A DNA stretch of 60,217 nt from Spirochaetaceae bacterium bin103 (GTDB lineage Bacteria > Spirochaetota > Spirochaetia > SZUA-6 > Bin103). The notes under the pieces were generated by a model. That model was not told where the DNA came from. It saw nothing but the letters and a program-made list of their open reading frames with translations, and ran no database searches. The stretch lies in assembly GCA_002238925.1 (NCBI GenBank), contig MPNH01000032.1, positions 1-60,217 of the forward strand, read 5' to 3'. The first letter of the stretch is position 1; every line of letters begins with the position of its first letter. Position numbers and translations under genes: made by a program. This document shows positions 16,655 through 26,575 of the stretch, piece after piece.

Positions 16655-18463
16655 CTACGCGCTGCCTGACCGGTCAAGCGCGGTTTCCGCGCGGCTCGCG
16701 GATGCCCAGGCCAGGAATCGTTGCGCGGGCCAGGTGTTGGCGACGCGGTCGCGGTCCACCCAGCCGCGCTCGGCGAGCAGTGCGCCCCAGCGCAGCCGGT
16801 CGAATTCGCGCCGGTGGTGGGCGTCGCTGTTCACGACGATAGTCACGTCGAGCGCGCGTGCCCGGCGCAGCACGTCGGCGCCGGCATCGAGGCGGCTCAG
16901 GCTGCCGTTGATCTCGATCGCGGTACCGGTGCGCGCCGCCGCCGCCAGCACCGCGTCGATGTCCAACTCGATGCCGGGCCGGCGCCCGATCATGCGCCCG
17001 CTCAGGTGGCCGATCGCGTTCACGGCCGGATCCTCCATGGCGGCGACGATGCGCCGCGTCTGGGCGGCGCGGTCCAGGTCGAACGCGGAGTGCACGGCTG
17101 CCACGCACCAGTCGAACGAGGCACGGAAGGCGGCGTCGTAGTCGAGCGAACCGTCGGGGCCGATGTTCAATTCCACCCCGTGCAGCAACCGCAGGCGCGG
17201 GTAGGCGGTGTCCAATGCACGAATCGCGGCGCGCTGGGCAAGCAGCCGCTCGCGGCTTACGCCGTTGATGCCCATGTCCTCGCCGTGATCGGTAATCGCG
17301 AGGTAGGAGAACCCACGCTCCGCCGCCGCGGCTACCATCTCTTCGAGTGTGCTGCGACCGTCGCCGGAGGCATCCGTATGCAGGTGCAGGTCTCCGCGCA
17401 GGTCGTCCGCGGTAATCGGGGCCGGCAGTTCGTCGCGTTGCGCGGCCTCGATTTCGCCGCGATCCTCGCGCAATGGCGGCGGGATCGGCAGCAGGCCGAG
17501 CGCTGCGTAGATCGCCTCCTCGGTGTCTGCGGCAATCAGCTTGCCCTGCTCGTTCCACAGGCCATACTCGTTCAGCAGCCAGCCGCGCGCGGCGGCCAGC
17601 CCGCGCAGCCTGATGTTGTGCGCCTGCGATCCGGTGAAGTAGAGGGACGCCGCGCCGAACTGCTCAGGGGCCACCACGCGCAGGTCGACCTGCAGCCCGC
17701 GACGCGTGGTCAGCGCGGCACGCGTGTCGCCGCCGTGGAACGGCTGCGCGCCATCAACCACCGGCAAGGCCGCGGCATGCTCCATGACCGGCCGCGGGTC
17801 GGCTGACGCCACCAGGATGTCGAGGTCGGCGATGGTGGACCGCAGCCGGCGCAGGCTGCCGCAGTAGCGGGCGGCGGCCACGCCCGGCAGCGCGGCCAGT
17901 TCCGCCACCAGCAGCTCCGCCTCCGGCATCACCCGCGCAATCGGCTGGCGGCGATCCTTACCGGCCGTCCCGACGCGTTGCAGCCCGCGGCGCAGCATCT
18001 GCTCGCTCCTCTGACCAAGTCCCGCGACGTTGCGCACCACGCCCTGCTCGACGGCGGCGCGCAGCGCCTCCACGTTTTCGATGCCCAACTCTTCGCGCAG
18101 GCGGGCGAGCGTCTTGGGACCGACTCCCGGCACCTGGGCGAGCTGCTGCACGGCCGGCGGAAACCGCTCGCGCAGCATCTCCAGCTTGGCGATGCGCCCG
18201 GTATCGAAGAACTCGCGCATCTTGGCGGCGATCGCCTTGCCGATGCCGTCGCGCCGCAGCAGTTCCGCTTCCGGCAGCGCGGCCAGGTCCTCGTTGCTGT
18301 CGCGCAACCGGCGCACCGCGCGGTCGTAGGCGCGCGCCCGGAACGACTGCGGGTTCTGGTCGTCGAGAATGGTCAGCCGCCGCAACTCGTCAAGCTGCGC
18401 AACCAATTCGTGCATCTGCAGCGCCGCACCCTGGCGGGGTCCGGTCGTGTTGGAGGAGTGCAT
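16655..18463 (-). CDS. polX: DNA polymerase/3'-5' exonuclease PolX
   Basis: Bacterial PolX is a gap-filling repair polymerase joined to a PHP phosphoesterase. The 602-residue protein has helix-hairpin-helix motifs (LAQVPGVGPKTLARLREELG), a family-X palm with YCGSLRR and the metal Asp pair DLDILV (near residue 211), the thumb (FTGSQAHNIRLRGLAAARG) and a C-terminal PHP domain beginning GDLHLHTDASGDG (near 359) with NSDAHH near the end. The ATG at 18463 follows AGGTGG. It is divergent from a LigD-type polymerase, and both would act on DNA breaks and gaps. Confidence 0.93.
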   Translation of the reverse strand: MHSSNTTGPRQGAALQMHELVAQLDELRRLTILDDQNPQSFRARAYDRAVRRLRDSNEDLAALPEAELLRRDGIGKAIAAKMREFFDTGRIAKLEMLRERFPPAVQQLAQVPGVGPKTLARLREELGIENVEALRAAVEQGVVRNVAGLGQRSEQMLRRGLQRVGTAGKDRRQPIARVMPEAELLVAELAALPGVAAARYCGSLRRLRSTIADLDILVASADPRPVMEHAAALPVVDGAQPFHGGDTRAALTTRRGLQVDLRVVAPEQFGAASLYFTGSQAHNIRLRGLAAARGWLLNEYGLWNEQGKLIAADTEEAIYAALGLLPIPPPLREDRGEIEAAQRDELPAPITADDLRGDLHLHTDASGDGRSTLEEMVAAAAERGFSYLAITDHGEDMGINGVSRERLLAQRAAIRALDTAYPRLRLLHGVELNIGPDGSLDYDAAFRASFDWCVAAVHSAFDLDRAAQTRRIVAAMEDPAVNAIGHLSGRMIGRRPGIELDIDAVLAAAARTGTAIEINGSLSRLDAGADVLRRARALDVTIVVNSDAHHRREFDRLRWGALLAERGWVDRDRVANTWPAQRFLAWASASRAETALDRSGSA

Positions 18464-18562
18464 CGCCACCTGCACTCTAACCGAGGTGGCCGCGAACGGC
18501 ACGCCCGGCCAACATCTGATGGCGTAGCCTGCTGGTGCCGACACTCGAAGCAGGGGGACACG

Positions 18563-19900
18563 ATGGCGGCGAAGGCGGCGGCGGCCGAGCTACTCGACAT
18601 TGACGGGCGTGAGGTGCGGGTGACCAATCCGCACAAGGTATATTTCCCGGCTGCCGGGGTAACCAAGCTCGATCTGGTCGGCTACTACCTGGCGGTGGCC
18701 GAGGGGGCGTTGCGGGCGATCGGGCGGCGGCCGCTGGTGCTGAAGCGCTACGTCAAGGGAATCGAGGGCGAGGGGTTCTACCAGAAGCGCGCGCCGGCGA
18801 AGCGCCCCGACTGGGTGCGCACCGTGGAGCTGACATTCCCGTCCGGGCGCACCGCGCAGGAACTGGTAATCAGCGAGCGCGCGCAACTGGTGTGGATCAC
18901 CAACCTCGGCAACATCGATCTGCACCCGCATCCGGTGCGCGAGGACGATCTCGATCACCCGGACGAACTGCGCATCGATCTGGACCCCGGTCCCGGTGTG
19001 CCCTGGCAGACGGTGCGGGAAGTGGCGCAGATCGTGCGCGAGGTGCTGGCCGAGCATGGGCTGGCCGGCTGGCCCAAGACCACCGGCTCGCGCGGCTTGC
19101 ACGTCTACGTCCGGCTGCACCGCGAGTGGGGCTTCGGTGAAGTGCGCCGCGCGGCGCTGGCGGTGTCTCGCGAGGTGGAGCGGCGCGCACCCGGGCGGGC
19201 GACCAGCAAGTGGTGGAAGGAGGAGCGCGTGGGGGTGTTCCTGGACTACAACCAGAACGCCAAGGATCGCACGGTGGCCGCCGCGTATTCGGTGCGCCCG
19301 CTGCCGGAGGCACGCGTATCCGCTCCCCTGACCTGGGACGAGGTGCCGGCGTGCGCCCCCGCCGATTTCACGATCCGCTCGATGCCCGCCCGGTTTGCCG
19401 AACTCGGCGACCTGGCCGCCGGCCTCGACGCGAGCCCCGGCAGTCTCGCCGGCCTGCTCGAGCTGGCGAAGCGCCACGAGGCGGAGGGACTCGGCGGCGA
19501 TGCACCGTGGCCGCCGCACTTCCGGCGCCGCCGCGGCGAACCGAAGCGGGTGGCGCCATCTCGTGCTGCAGGTTCGGCGGGCGAGGCGGCGCAGGCTCCG
19601 GAAGCGGCCGGCACGCGCCCGGCCCGTCCCACCGGCCGGCGGCGTTCGAAGATGCCGCTGATCGTGGTGGCCAAGGCGCGCACCGAAGCGGAAGCTCTTG
19701 CCGGCCTGGAGCGCTGGAAACAGCGTTATCCCGGCGCCACGGCTCGCTTGCGGGCCGCGGACGTACTCACCGACGCGATGCGCGGGCGTTCCTCCACCTG
19801 GACCCGGATCCGCGTCAATCTCCGCCACGTACCCGAGGCGGAACGACCGCCTGCCGAGACGCCCGATCCCGACTATGATCCGTGGCGCGAGCGTGCGTGA
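18563..19900 (+). CDS. Stand-alone LigD-type polymerase domain protein (NHEJ polymerase/primase)
   Basis: The polymerase domain of LigD is an archaeo-eukaryotic-primase-fold enzyme that fills and extends broken ends in non-homologous end joining. The 445-residue protein begins with VRVTNPHKVYFPAAGVTKLD, has YQKRAP, the catalytic DLDPGPGVPW motif, TTGSRGLHVYV and a C-terminal ending DPDYDPW. Residues ~320-365 form an Ala/Pro/Arg-rich linker before a conserved C-terminal segment. No ligase or nuclease domain is fused, and no Ku gene is in the window. AGGGGGA precedes the ATG. Location beside polX supports a role in DNA repair. Confidence 0.88.
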   Translation: MAAKAAAAELLDIDGREVRVTNPHKVYFPAAGVTKLDLVGYYLAVAEGALRAIGRRPLVLKRYVKGIEGEGFYQKRAPAKRPDWVRTVELTFPSGRTAQELVISERAQLVWITNLGNIDLHPHPVREDDLDHPDELRIDLDPGPGVPWQTVREVAQIVREVLAEHGLAGWPKTTGSRGLHVYVRLHREWGFGEVRRAALAVSREVERRAPGRATSKWWKEERVGVFLDYNQNAKDRTVAAAYSVRPLPEARVSAPLTWDEVPACAPADFTIRSMPARFAELGDLAAGLDASPGSLAGLLELAKRHEAEGLGGDAPWPPHFRRRRGEPKRVAPSRAAGSAGEAAQAPEAAGTRPARPTGRRRSKMPLIVVAKARTEAEALAGLERWKQRYPGATARLRAADVLTDAMRGRSSTWTRIRVNLRHVPEAERPPAETPDPDYDPWRERA

Positions 19901-19911
19901 CGCAATGGCCC

Positions 19912-20993
19912 CTACCCGGTGGTGACCAGGCCCGATTGTTCGAAGATCGCCAGCGCCTCGTCGAACACGTTGCGCGGAGCCGGTTGCTCGGCGGCGTCGA
20001 TCACTTCGTCGACCTGTTCGACCGTATTCAGACCCACGATAAGGCTGGCGACGATCGGGTGGGCGAGGGCGAACTGGATTGCGAAGGCGGTGACCGATGC
20101 CGGTTGCAGGCGCTCGCGCAGCACCGCGAGCCGCTGGTAGGCAGCGTCCCACGACGGGTTGCGCATGCGGTCGCCGGCGGGCAGGGCGTCACGGTCGGCG
20201 CGGCGGTCGGTAAGCAGGCCGGCCAGGAACGGCCTGATGCACAGGAAGCCGCCGCCGCTCTGCTCCAGCGCCGGGAAGAAGCGCGCCATCTCCAGTTCGA
20301 TGGCGTTGTAGTAGGCGACCAGCCCGGAGAACGTACCGGTGGCCAGCGCCGCCTCGGCGAACCCCGGCGTGTACGGAAACGTGGTGAGGAAACCCACCTT
20401 GCCCTCGGCACGCAACGTCTCGAACACTTCGCGCAGCGGCTCGCCGACCGCCGCCCCGTCGGTCCGCCGGCGCCCAGCCCCGCCCCGGCGACCCCCGGCG
20501 TGTACGGAAACGTGGTGAGGAAACCCACCTTGCCCTCGGCACGCAACGTCTCGAACACTTCGCGCAGCGGCTCGTCGACCGCCGCCACGTCGGGCAGCCG
20601 CATCTCGTCGCTGTTCGGCTGCGCACGCTGCAGGTGCTGGAGGACCGCGATGCGGTCGGTGTGCAGATCGGTGAGCGCCTCCTCGACGCGCAGGCGGAAC
20701 TTGGCGGCGTCGAATCGGCCGCCGTCGTCGAAGTCTGGGACCGGGACCTTGATGACATGATGGATGTCGTGCCGGCGCGGATGGCCGGCGAGCACCTTGC
20801 TCATCGACCAGCGGGTACCGTACTCGTAGCTGGAGTGCACAAAGTTCACGCCGCGCTCAAGTGCCCGCTCCATGGCACACCGCCCCGCGCGGGAGGCGTC
20901 GTCGTCGGTGCCGTCCTTGGCGGCAAAGCGCATTGGTCCGAAACAGATGGGAGACACCTTCAGATCGGTGGTGCCGAATCGCCGTAGCTGCAT
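19912..20993 (-). pseudogene. Aldo/keto reductase broken by a 131-bp duplication
   Basis: The gene starts MQLRRFGTTDLKVSPICFG at 20993 and reads as an aldo/keto reductase until about 20490. There a second copy of the preceding ~113 bp begins, and because the offset is 131 bases the frame shifts. The rest of the protein (from FAEAALATGTF to EQSGLVTTG) continues in the other frame and stops at 19912. Removing 131 bases restores one 316-residue protein, the usual family length. Of the AKR tetrad, Lys (VIKVP) and His (LQHLQ) are visible, but the usual FDTA Asp position reads NFVHSSY. It may be a true frameshift or an assembly error. Confidence 0.85.
20349..20593. repeat. Near-tandem ~113-bp direct repeat, offset 131 bp
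   Basis: Positions 20349-20462 repeat at 20480-20593 with about four mismatches, separated by 17 bases (20463-20479). The repeat encodes the REVFETLRAEGKVGFLTTF stretch of the aldo/keto reductase. The offset of 131 is not a multiple of three, so the copy breaks the gene. Confidence 0.9.
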
Positions 20994-21039
20994 GGTGCTC
21001 AGAATCGCACGGCCCGGCGACCCGCAACAAGCCGGGTGG

Positions 21040-23019
21040 TCAATAGTCGAACACCACGGCTTGGTGGCAGTGCACCTCCGGGACGACGACCGCGATCGAG
21101 TCTGCGGAGCGCTGAACCTCCAGCGCATCGCCCTGGGGAGCGAGTTGGGCGCCGCTGAGCTCCTCCGGGACGGTGATTGTCAGCGGGACGTTGTGGAGCG
21201 GGACCAAGTCTTCAATGACAAGGCAGCGGCCGCGTTGCAGGGGCGCTGCGTACAGGAGGTGGGCGACGTAGCGGCGCTGCTCCGGCTGGTGCAGCAGGCT
21301 GAGCCGGCCGGCGCTCGGCATCTCGGTCTGCGCGGTCGGGGTGGGGTAGACCAGCGCAAGGGCGTTACGGAACAGCTGCCGGTGCACGCGTGCGCCGTGG
21401 GCGTGGTAGATGCGGCCCAGGTGGTGAGCCAGAAACACGCGGTTGCCCCGGCGCACGGCACCCGGATGGGCGGCATCGGCTTGGCCGTAGGGGGTGTTGA
21501 GGTGGCCGCAGTAGGCGCCGTAGGTGCGGCTGAAGTGCGGCTCCCGCACTCGTGCGAGCACGTCGGCGCCGGCAGCCGGCGCGGCGCGCAGGCCCGCCTC
21601 GTAACAAAGGAACGGTGAGCGGACCAGACCGCCCCCGACCGCTTCGCCCGCGCACAGGTAGTCGATGTCGTAGCTTGCGGGTCCGAGATATTCGACACCG
21701 GCATCGAGCGCGAAGCGGTCCTCGCCGACGAGCAGACCACCCTCGCCCAGAATCAGTACGCCGCCCTCGAAATCGGCCAGGCGGCGACCATCCTTCGCAC
21801 TCAGGCAGCGCCCGCCCGGCAGAATAATGGCATCGTACCCGGACAGATCATCGTCATCGGCCACCGCCCGGTAGTCGGTCTGCGTCTCCAGCAGCATGGA
21901 ACTCACGCCCTCGTCGTCGGCATCGCTGCCCGACAGCCACAGACCGAGCCGCGCCGCCGGCCGTCCGCCGATGCCGTATTGCTCGATCTTCTCCACGTAC
22001 TCGAACGCGGCGCCGATGTTGCGGTAGGTGTCCATGTCCATCTCGCCCGACGGGTGCAGGTGGTCGCCGAAGTTGCAGGCGGCTCCGTACGCCACCATGC
22101 TCGCCGCCTCGAAGCGCAGCGCATCGGGGTGCTTGAAGCCGCCGAACTCGCCCCACGAGGTGTGGAACTTGCCGCTCATCGCCACGTACGGCTTGCCGAC
22201 GTTGGCAAAGTAGCGCGCGCGCAGCGCCAGCTTGTCGTAGCCGCCCCAGGTGGTGGGCAGGTCCTCAAGGTCGTTCTGGGTGTTGTGGCGGTACAGCCGG
22301 TAGCGTGTGTTGGCGCTGCCGTCGAGCCGGGTGACGCCGTTGAAGTAGATCGACGCATCCGAATGGTAGCCGGCGATCAGGCGCGCAATCTCCGCCATGT
22401 GGCCGTGCATGGTGTCGGCCCGGTGGCGTTGCACGTCCTTCTCGTCATCAATGTCGAGGCCGGCGTCGAGCATGCCGCGCAGGCAGTTGTCGCACCAGCA
22501 CAGGCGCTCGGCCTGGTAGATGTCGAACCAGAAGCCGTCGGCGTCGTAGCCGGTGCACAGCTCCTCCACCTGCGCCAGTATCAGTTCGTGGTAGCCGCCG
22601 CTCGGGCACATGCACTTCCACTGCACCCCCGGCTTGGGGGTATCCGGCGTTGCACCGCGGTCCCAGCGCGGCGCGCAGATGGAGCCGTCGCGGTTGCGGA
22701 TACACCACTCGGGATGCAACTCGGCGTCCGCCGCCGACCAGCCCACGGTGAAGTAAATCGGGCACTTCACGCCGATCTCGTGGCAGGCCTCGATTTGCGC
22801 GCCAAGCAGGTCGAGCCGCAGGTGGGGGTGGCGCATGCCGGCCCTGGTGGGGTAGTAGCACCAACTGTGGTGGCACTTTGCGAAGATGTTGATCAGGTTG
22901 ACGCGCCCGGTCTGCAGCGCCTCCTGCCACTGCCGCTTGTCGAAGCGGCTGCCGATGCCTCGAATCAGCTCGGAGGTGTGAAAGTCGAGGTGGATCTGGC
23001 GCGTGCGAATAGATTCCAA
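21040..23019 (-). CDS. GHL6-type glycoside hydrolase with beta-galactosidase-trimerisation-like domain
   Basis: The 659-residue protein begins with a TIM-barrel domain like 'hypothetical glycosyl hydrolase 6' (IHLDFHTSELI, NIFAKCHHSWCYYPT, DGFWFDIYQAERLCWCDNC). A flavodoxin-like domain follows from about residue 400 (YDAIILPGGRCL), as in beta-galactosidase trimerisation domains, then a beta-rich tail. Asp in FWFDI and acidic residues in the barrel are candidate catalytic residues. No signal peptide is seen, so it is probably cytoplasmic and acts on imported oligosaccharides. The TTG at 23019 follows GGGAG at 7 nt; the open frame extends to 23169 but would run into the divergent promoter region. 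Substrate unknown. Confidence 0.75.
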   Translation of the reverse strand: MESIRTRQIHLDFHTSELIRGIGSRFDKRQWQEALQTGRVNLINIFAKCHHSWCYYPTRAGMRHPHLRLDLLGAQIEACHEIGVKCPIYFTVGWSAADAELHPEWCIRNRDGSICAPRWDRGATPDTPKPGVQWKCMCPSGGYHELILAQVEELCTGYDADGFWFDIYQAERLCWCDNCLRGMLDAGLDIDDEKDVQRHRADTMHGHMAEIARLIAGYHSDASIYFNGVTRLDGSANTRYRLYRHNTQNDLEDLPTTWGGYDKLALRARYFANVGKPYVAMSGKFHTSWGEFGGFKHPDALRFEAASMVAYGAACNFGDHLHPSGEMDMDTYRNIGAAFEYVEKIEQYGIGGRPAARLGLWLSGSDADDEGVSSMLLETQTDYRAVADDDDLSGYDAIILPGGRCLSAKDGRRLADFEGGVLILGEGGLLVGEDRFALDAGVEYLGPASYDIDYLCAGEAVGGGLVRSPFLCYEAGLRAAPAAGADVLARVREPHFSRTYGAYCGHLNTPYGQADAAHPGAVRRGNRVFLAHHLGRIYHAHGARVHRQLFRNALALVYPTPTAQTEMPSAGRLSLLHQPEQRRYVAHLLYAAPLQRGRCLVIEDLVPLHNVPLTITVPEELSGAQLAPQGDALEVQRSADSIAVVVPEVHCHQAVVFDY

Positions 23020-23195
23020 GGTGCTGCTCCCGAATTGCCTGCCGCCGTGGACGGGACTCGCTCGGCAACAGGTTGATCGAGATAGTTGTAACACTCCGGT
23101 TGGCGTTCGGCCACCGAAACCCGAAACCACCGAATTGCGGTGCTTGTCGCAGGCACCGTTTTGCCGCACGCTGTCCGGCAGGGGGCGGCAGCATT

Positions 23196-24329
23196 ATGAA
23201 GATCACCGCAGTCGAAGCCTATGTCCTGCGCGCCCCGGAAGGCGGGCGCCCGCACTGGGTCAGCCACTTCACGGTCCCGAAGGCCAATGAACTGCTGGTT
23301 GTCCTGCGTACCGACGACGGCATCGACGGCATCGGGCTGGCGACCAGCTACACGCCGATCGAGGCCGTCATGCACGCGGTACGCGGCGGCATCTGCGACC
23401 TGATCGTAGGCTCGGATCCGCTGGCGCCCGAGGCGTTGTACGAGAAGCTGTTCTCGTTGACCTGGCAGCGCCTGGCCCACGAGCGCGGCTGGTCGCGGGA
23501 GGCGCTGGTGCGGATTTCCGCCGCCGTGGACATCGCCGCCTGGGACATTGTCGGCAAGCGGGCGGGGCTGCCGCTGTACCGGCTGTTCGGCGGCTACCGC
23601 GGCGTGGTGCCGTGCTACGTGACCTGCGCCTACTACCGCGACGGCAAAGACCTGGCGGAGTTGCGCGACGAGATGGAGATGCTGAAGGCGCAGGGGCACA
23701 CCGGCTTCAAGGCCAAGGCGGGCGGCGCCTCGCTGGCGCACGACCTGGAGCGCCTGGCCCTGGTGCGCGAGGTGATCGGCGACGGCAACGACCTGATGGT
23801 GGACGTGAACCGGGCCTGGGACCTGGACACCGCCACCGAGGCGGCGCGGCTGTTGGAACCGTTGCGCCCGCGCTGGCTGGAAGAGCCGGTGCGCTGGGCG
23901 GACGACCGCCGCGAGTTGCGCCTGTTGTCCACCCGGACCTCAATCCCGCTGTCGGCGGGGGAGAGCGAGTTGACCAGCTATGGCTGCCGCGCCCTGCTGG
24001 ACGAACAGGCGATCCGGATCCTGCAGTTCGACTGCACCATGATGGGCGGCTTCACCGAGGGCCGCAAGCTGGCCGCCCTGTGCGAACTGAACCACATACA
24101 GGTGGCGCCGCACCACGACTGCTTCATCCACGCCCACATCGTTGCCGGCAGCCCGGCCGGGTGCATCCTGGAGAGCTTCACCGACCCCGAGCGCGACCCG
24201 CTGCAGGCGGAGTTGTTCGAGGATCCGCCGCGCATCGCGGGCGGCCGCCTCACCCTCAAGGAGGACCCCGGCCTGGGGCTGTCCCTGTCCGACGCCGCCG
24301 TGGCCCGGTACGGCGAACGCATCCGCTAG
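23196..24329 (+). CDS. Mandelate racemase/muconate lactonizing enzyme family protein
   Basis: Enolase-superfamily enzyme, 377 residues, likely a sugar-acid dehydratase or epimerase. It has the N-terminal capping domain (MKITAVEAYVLR), FKAKAGG with the KxK-type lysines, metal ligands in MVDVNRAW, WLEEPVRW and AGESE, and PHHDCFIHAH near the C-terminal end of the barrel. The substrate cannot be assigned by eye. It is divergent from the GHL6 hydrolase across 176 bp, which suggests that both belong to one sugar-degradation unit. The 176-bp region contains no clear promoter that I would call. Confidence 0.85.
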   Translation: MKITAVEAYVLRAPEGGRPHWVSHFTVPKANELLVVLRTDDGIDGIGLATSYTPIEAVMHAVRGGICDLIVGSDPLAPEALYEKLFSLTWQRLAHERGWSREALVRISAAVDIAAWDIVGKRAGLPLYRLFGGYRGVVPCYVTCAYYRDGKDLAELRDEMEMLKAQGHTGFKAKAGGASLAHDLERLALVREVIGDGNDLMVDVNRAWDLDTATEAARLLEPLRPRWLEEPVRWADDRRELRLLSTRTSIPLSAGESELTSYGCRALLDEQAIRILQFDCTMMGGFTEGRKLAALCELNHIQVAPHHDCFIHAHIVAGSPAGCILESFTDPERDPLQAELFEDPPRIAGGRLTLKEDPGLGLSLSDAAVARYGERIR

Positions 24330-24343
24330 CCGCCCCCGGCCGG

Positions 24344-26575
24344 TCAGAGCGCGTGGTGCCGGTTCATGCGGCGCTGCGACTGCACCAGGCCGTGGTAGAT
24401 ACCGCCGGCTGCCATCAGCTCGGCGTGGCTGCCCACCTCGGCAATGCGGCCCTTGTCGAGCACCAGCAGCCGGTCGGCGTGGCGCAGGGTGGACAGGCGG
24501 TGGGCGATGGCGAACGTGGTGCGGCCCTTCATCAACTGGAACAGGCCGGCCTGGATCACTTCCTCGGTCTCGGTGTCGACCGACGCGGTGGCCTCGTCCA
24601 GGATCAGGATGCGCGGGTCGTGCAGGACGGCGCGGGCAATGGCGACACGTTGGCGTTCGCCGCCGGACAGGCGCTGGCCGCGCTCGCCGACGCGGGTGTC
24701 GTAGCCGTCCGGGAAGGCGCAGATGAAGTCGTGGGCGCCGGCCACCTTGGCGGCCGCGATGAGCTGGCGCGGCGTGGCGCCGGGCTGTGCGTAGGCGATG
24801 TTCTCGGCGATGCTGCCGGCGAACAGGAACGTCTCCTGCAGTACCACGCCGAGTTGCCGGTGCAGGTCGCGCAACTCGATGGCGCGCAGGTCGACCCCGT
24901 CGACGATGATGCGTCCTTCGTCCGGGTCGTACAGGCGCATCAGCAGGTTGATCAGCGTCGACTTGCCCGATCCGGAGTGGCCGACGATGCCGATCATCTC
25001 GCCCGGCGCCACCTCCAGCGATACCTCGTGCAGCACCGGGTCGTGGCTCTGGTAGCCGAACACCACCTCCTCGAACCGTACGTGCCCGGCGATCGGCAGG
25101 CGCCGCGGGCGGGCGGCGTCCGCCACCGACGGCTGCTCGTCGATTACCTCGAACACCCGTTCGGCGGCGGTCATCGACTCGGCAAAGCGGCGCGGCAGGC
25201 CGGCGATCCAGACCAGCGGCCCGTACAGCAGCATCGCATACTGGACGAACTGCACCAGCTCGCCCAGCTTCATCCGGTCGCCGAGCACCAGGTAGCCGCC
25301 GACCGCGAACACCAGGAATTCTCCGGCACGCATCACGAAGCTCCACAGCGGCACCAGGTTGGCCCAGGTGCGCTCGTTGGCGCGCATCACCTCGCGCAAC
25401 TCGCCGCTGCGGGCGCGGAACCGGCCGACCTCGGCGCGCTCGCGGCCGAACGCCTTGACCACGCGGATTCCGGACAGGATGTCCTGCAGCAGCGTGTCCA
25501 CCTTGTCGAACAGCCGCTCCTGGCGCCGGAACAGGAAGCGGACGTGGCCCCACACGCCGCCGGCGAGCAGCACCACCACCGGCAGCGGCGCCAGCACCAG
25601 CACCGCCAGCCGCCACTCGCGCAGGAACAGGATCACCGCCACGCCGACCAGGAACAGCCCCTGAGCGACGCTGTCGGTGAGCCAGAAGTTGATGAACTGC
25701 TGGATGTTACGGGTGTCCTTGCTGACCCGGTTGAGAATGTCGCCGGCGTCGCGCGTGCCCAGGTAGCCGAGCGAGAGCTTTTGCACGTTGGTGTACACCA
25801 TGCTGCGCAGGTCGCGCGCGAGCGCGTTGGAGAGTTGCGCCATGGCGCGCCCGCGCAGGGCATCGGTAAGCGCGGTGAGCCCGTAGGTAACGGCAAGCGC
25901 TCCGACCAGCAGCAGGATCGGCTGCAGGTGTGGGCGGCGCGGCACCAGGTGGTTGTCGATCAGTACGCGGGTCAACTGCGGCGGCAGCAGCGACAGCAAG
26001 GTGAAGGCCGCGAACAGCGCCACGGCGGCAACCACCCAGCGCAGGTGGCCGCGCGCCAGGGCCCACAGCCGGCGCATCATGGCGGCGCGGTTGGTGCACG
26101 CGCGGCACACGCGGGTGCCCGGCTCGCGGCGACGCCCGCAGGTAGGGCAGACGCCTTCGTCGGGCGTTTCGTCCACCGTGGGACGCTTGCCGTCGAGCAG
26201 CAGGTTGAGGCCGCGTGCGAGGGTGGCGTAGCGCGGCGCGTGGCTCATGGAGTAGTGCGCCAGGATCTGCTCGTGTGCCGCGCCGCCGGTGCCATTCGAC
26301 GCCGGCTCCGCCACCAGGCGTCCGCTGCCCACCATGTTGTCGGCCCGGAACCGGCCCACCTGCCGCAGGGGAAGCGTGCGCCAGCCGCGCGCGCCGGGCG
26401 CCTGTACCGCTACCAGCGCGTCGGTGGCCACCGTCCAGCCGTCGCCGAAGGCGCCGTCCGCGGTAAGGTCCGCCGGTACCGCGTACCTCACGTGGGAGCC
26501 GCTCGCTTCGTGGCCGTCGAGGGCTTCGGTGAGCGCGGCGGCGGCGGCGGCGGGGAGTTCGTAGCGCAGCCTCAC
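24344..26575 (-). CDS. ABC exporter (TMD-NBD fusion) with N-terminal PH-like and zinc-ribbon domain, second partner
   Basis: The 743-residue half-transporter has ~140 N-terminal residues with the pattern DLTADGAFGDGWTVATD, then a zinc ribbon (Cys143, 146, 157, 160). Six membrane helices (about residues 175-450) and an ATPase with GHSGSGKST (~529), LSGGERQR (~635) and LILDEATASVD follow. It starts with GTG overlapping the DUF1854 stop (GTGA). It probably forms a heterodimer with the other exporter of the operon. NCBI names similar proteins 'cyanophycin metabolism-associated ABC transporter', but no cyanophycin genes are seen here, so the substrate is open. Confidence 0.88.
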   Translation of the reverse strand: MRLRYELPAAAAAALTEALDGHEASGSHVRYAVPADLTADGAFGDGWTVATDALVAVQAPGARGWRTLPLRQVGRFRADNMVGSGRLVAEPASNGTGGAAHEQILAHYSMSHAPRYATLARGLNLLLDGKRPTVDETPDEGVCPTCGRRREPGTRVCRACTNRAAMMRRLWALARGHLRWVVAAVALFAAFTLLSLLPPQLTRVLIDNHLVPRRPHLQPILLLVGALAVTYGLTALTDALRGRAMAQLSNALARDLRSMVYTNVQKLSLGYLGTRDAGDILNRVSKDTRNIQQFINFWLTDSVAQGLFLVGVAVILFLREWRLAVLVLAPLPVVVLLAGGVWGHVRFLFRRQERLFDKVDTLLQDILSGIRVVKAFGRERAEVGRFRARSGELREVMRANERTWANLVPLWSFVMRAGEFLVFAVGGYLVLGDRMKLGELVQFVQYAMLLYGPLVWIAGLPRRFAESMTAAERVFEVIDEQPSVADAARPRRLPIAGHVRFEEVVFGYQSHDPVLHEVSLEVAPGEMIGIVGHSGSGKSTLINLLMRLYDPDEGRIIVDGVDLRAIELRDLHRQLGVVLQETFLFAGSIAENIAYAQPGATPRQLIAAAKVAGAHDFICAFPDGYDTRVGERGQRLSGGERQRVAIARAVLHDPRILILDEATASVDTETEEVIQAGLFQLMKGRTTFAIAHRLSTLRHADRLLVLDKGRIAEVGSHAELMAAGGIYHGLVQSQRRMNRHHAL

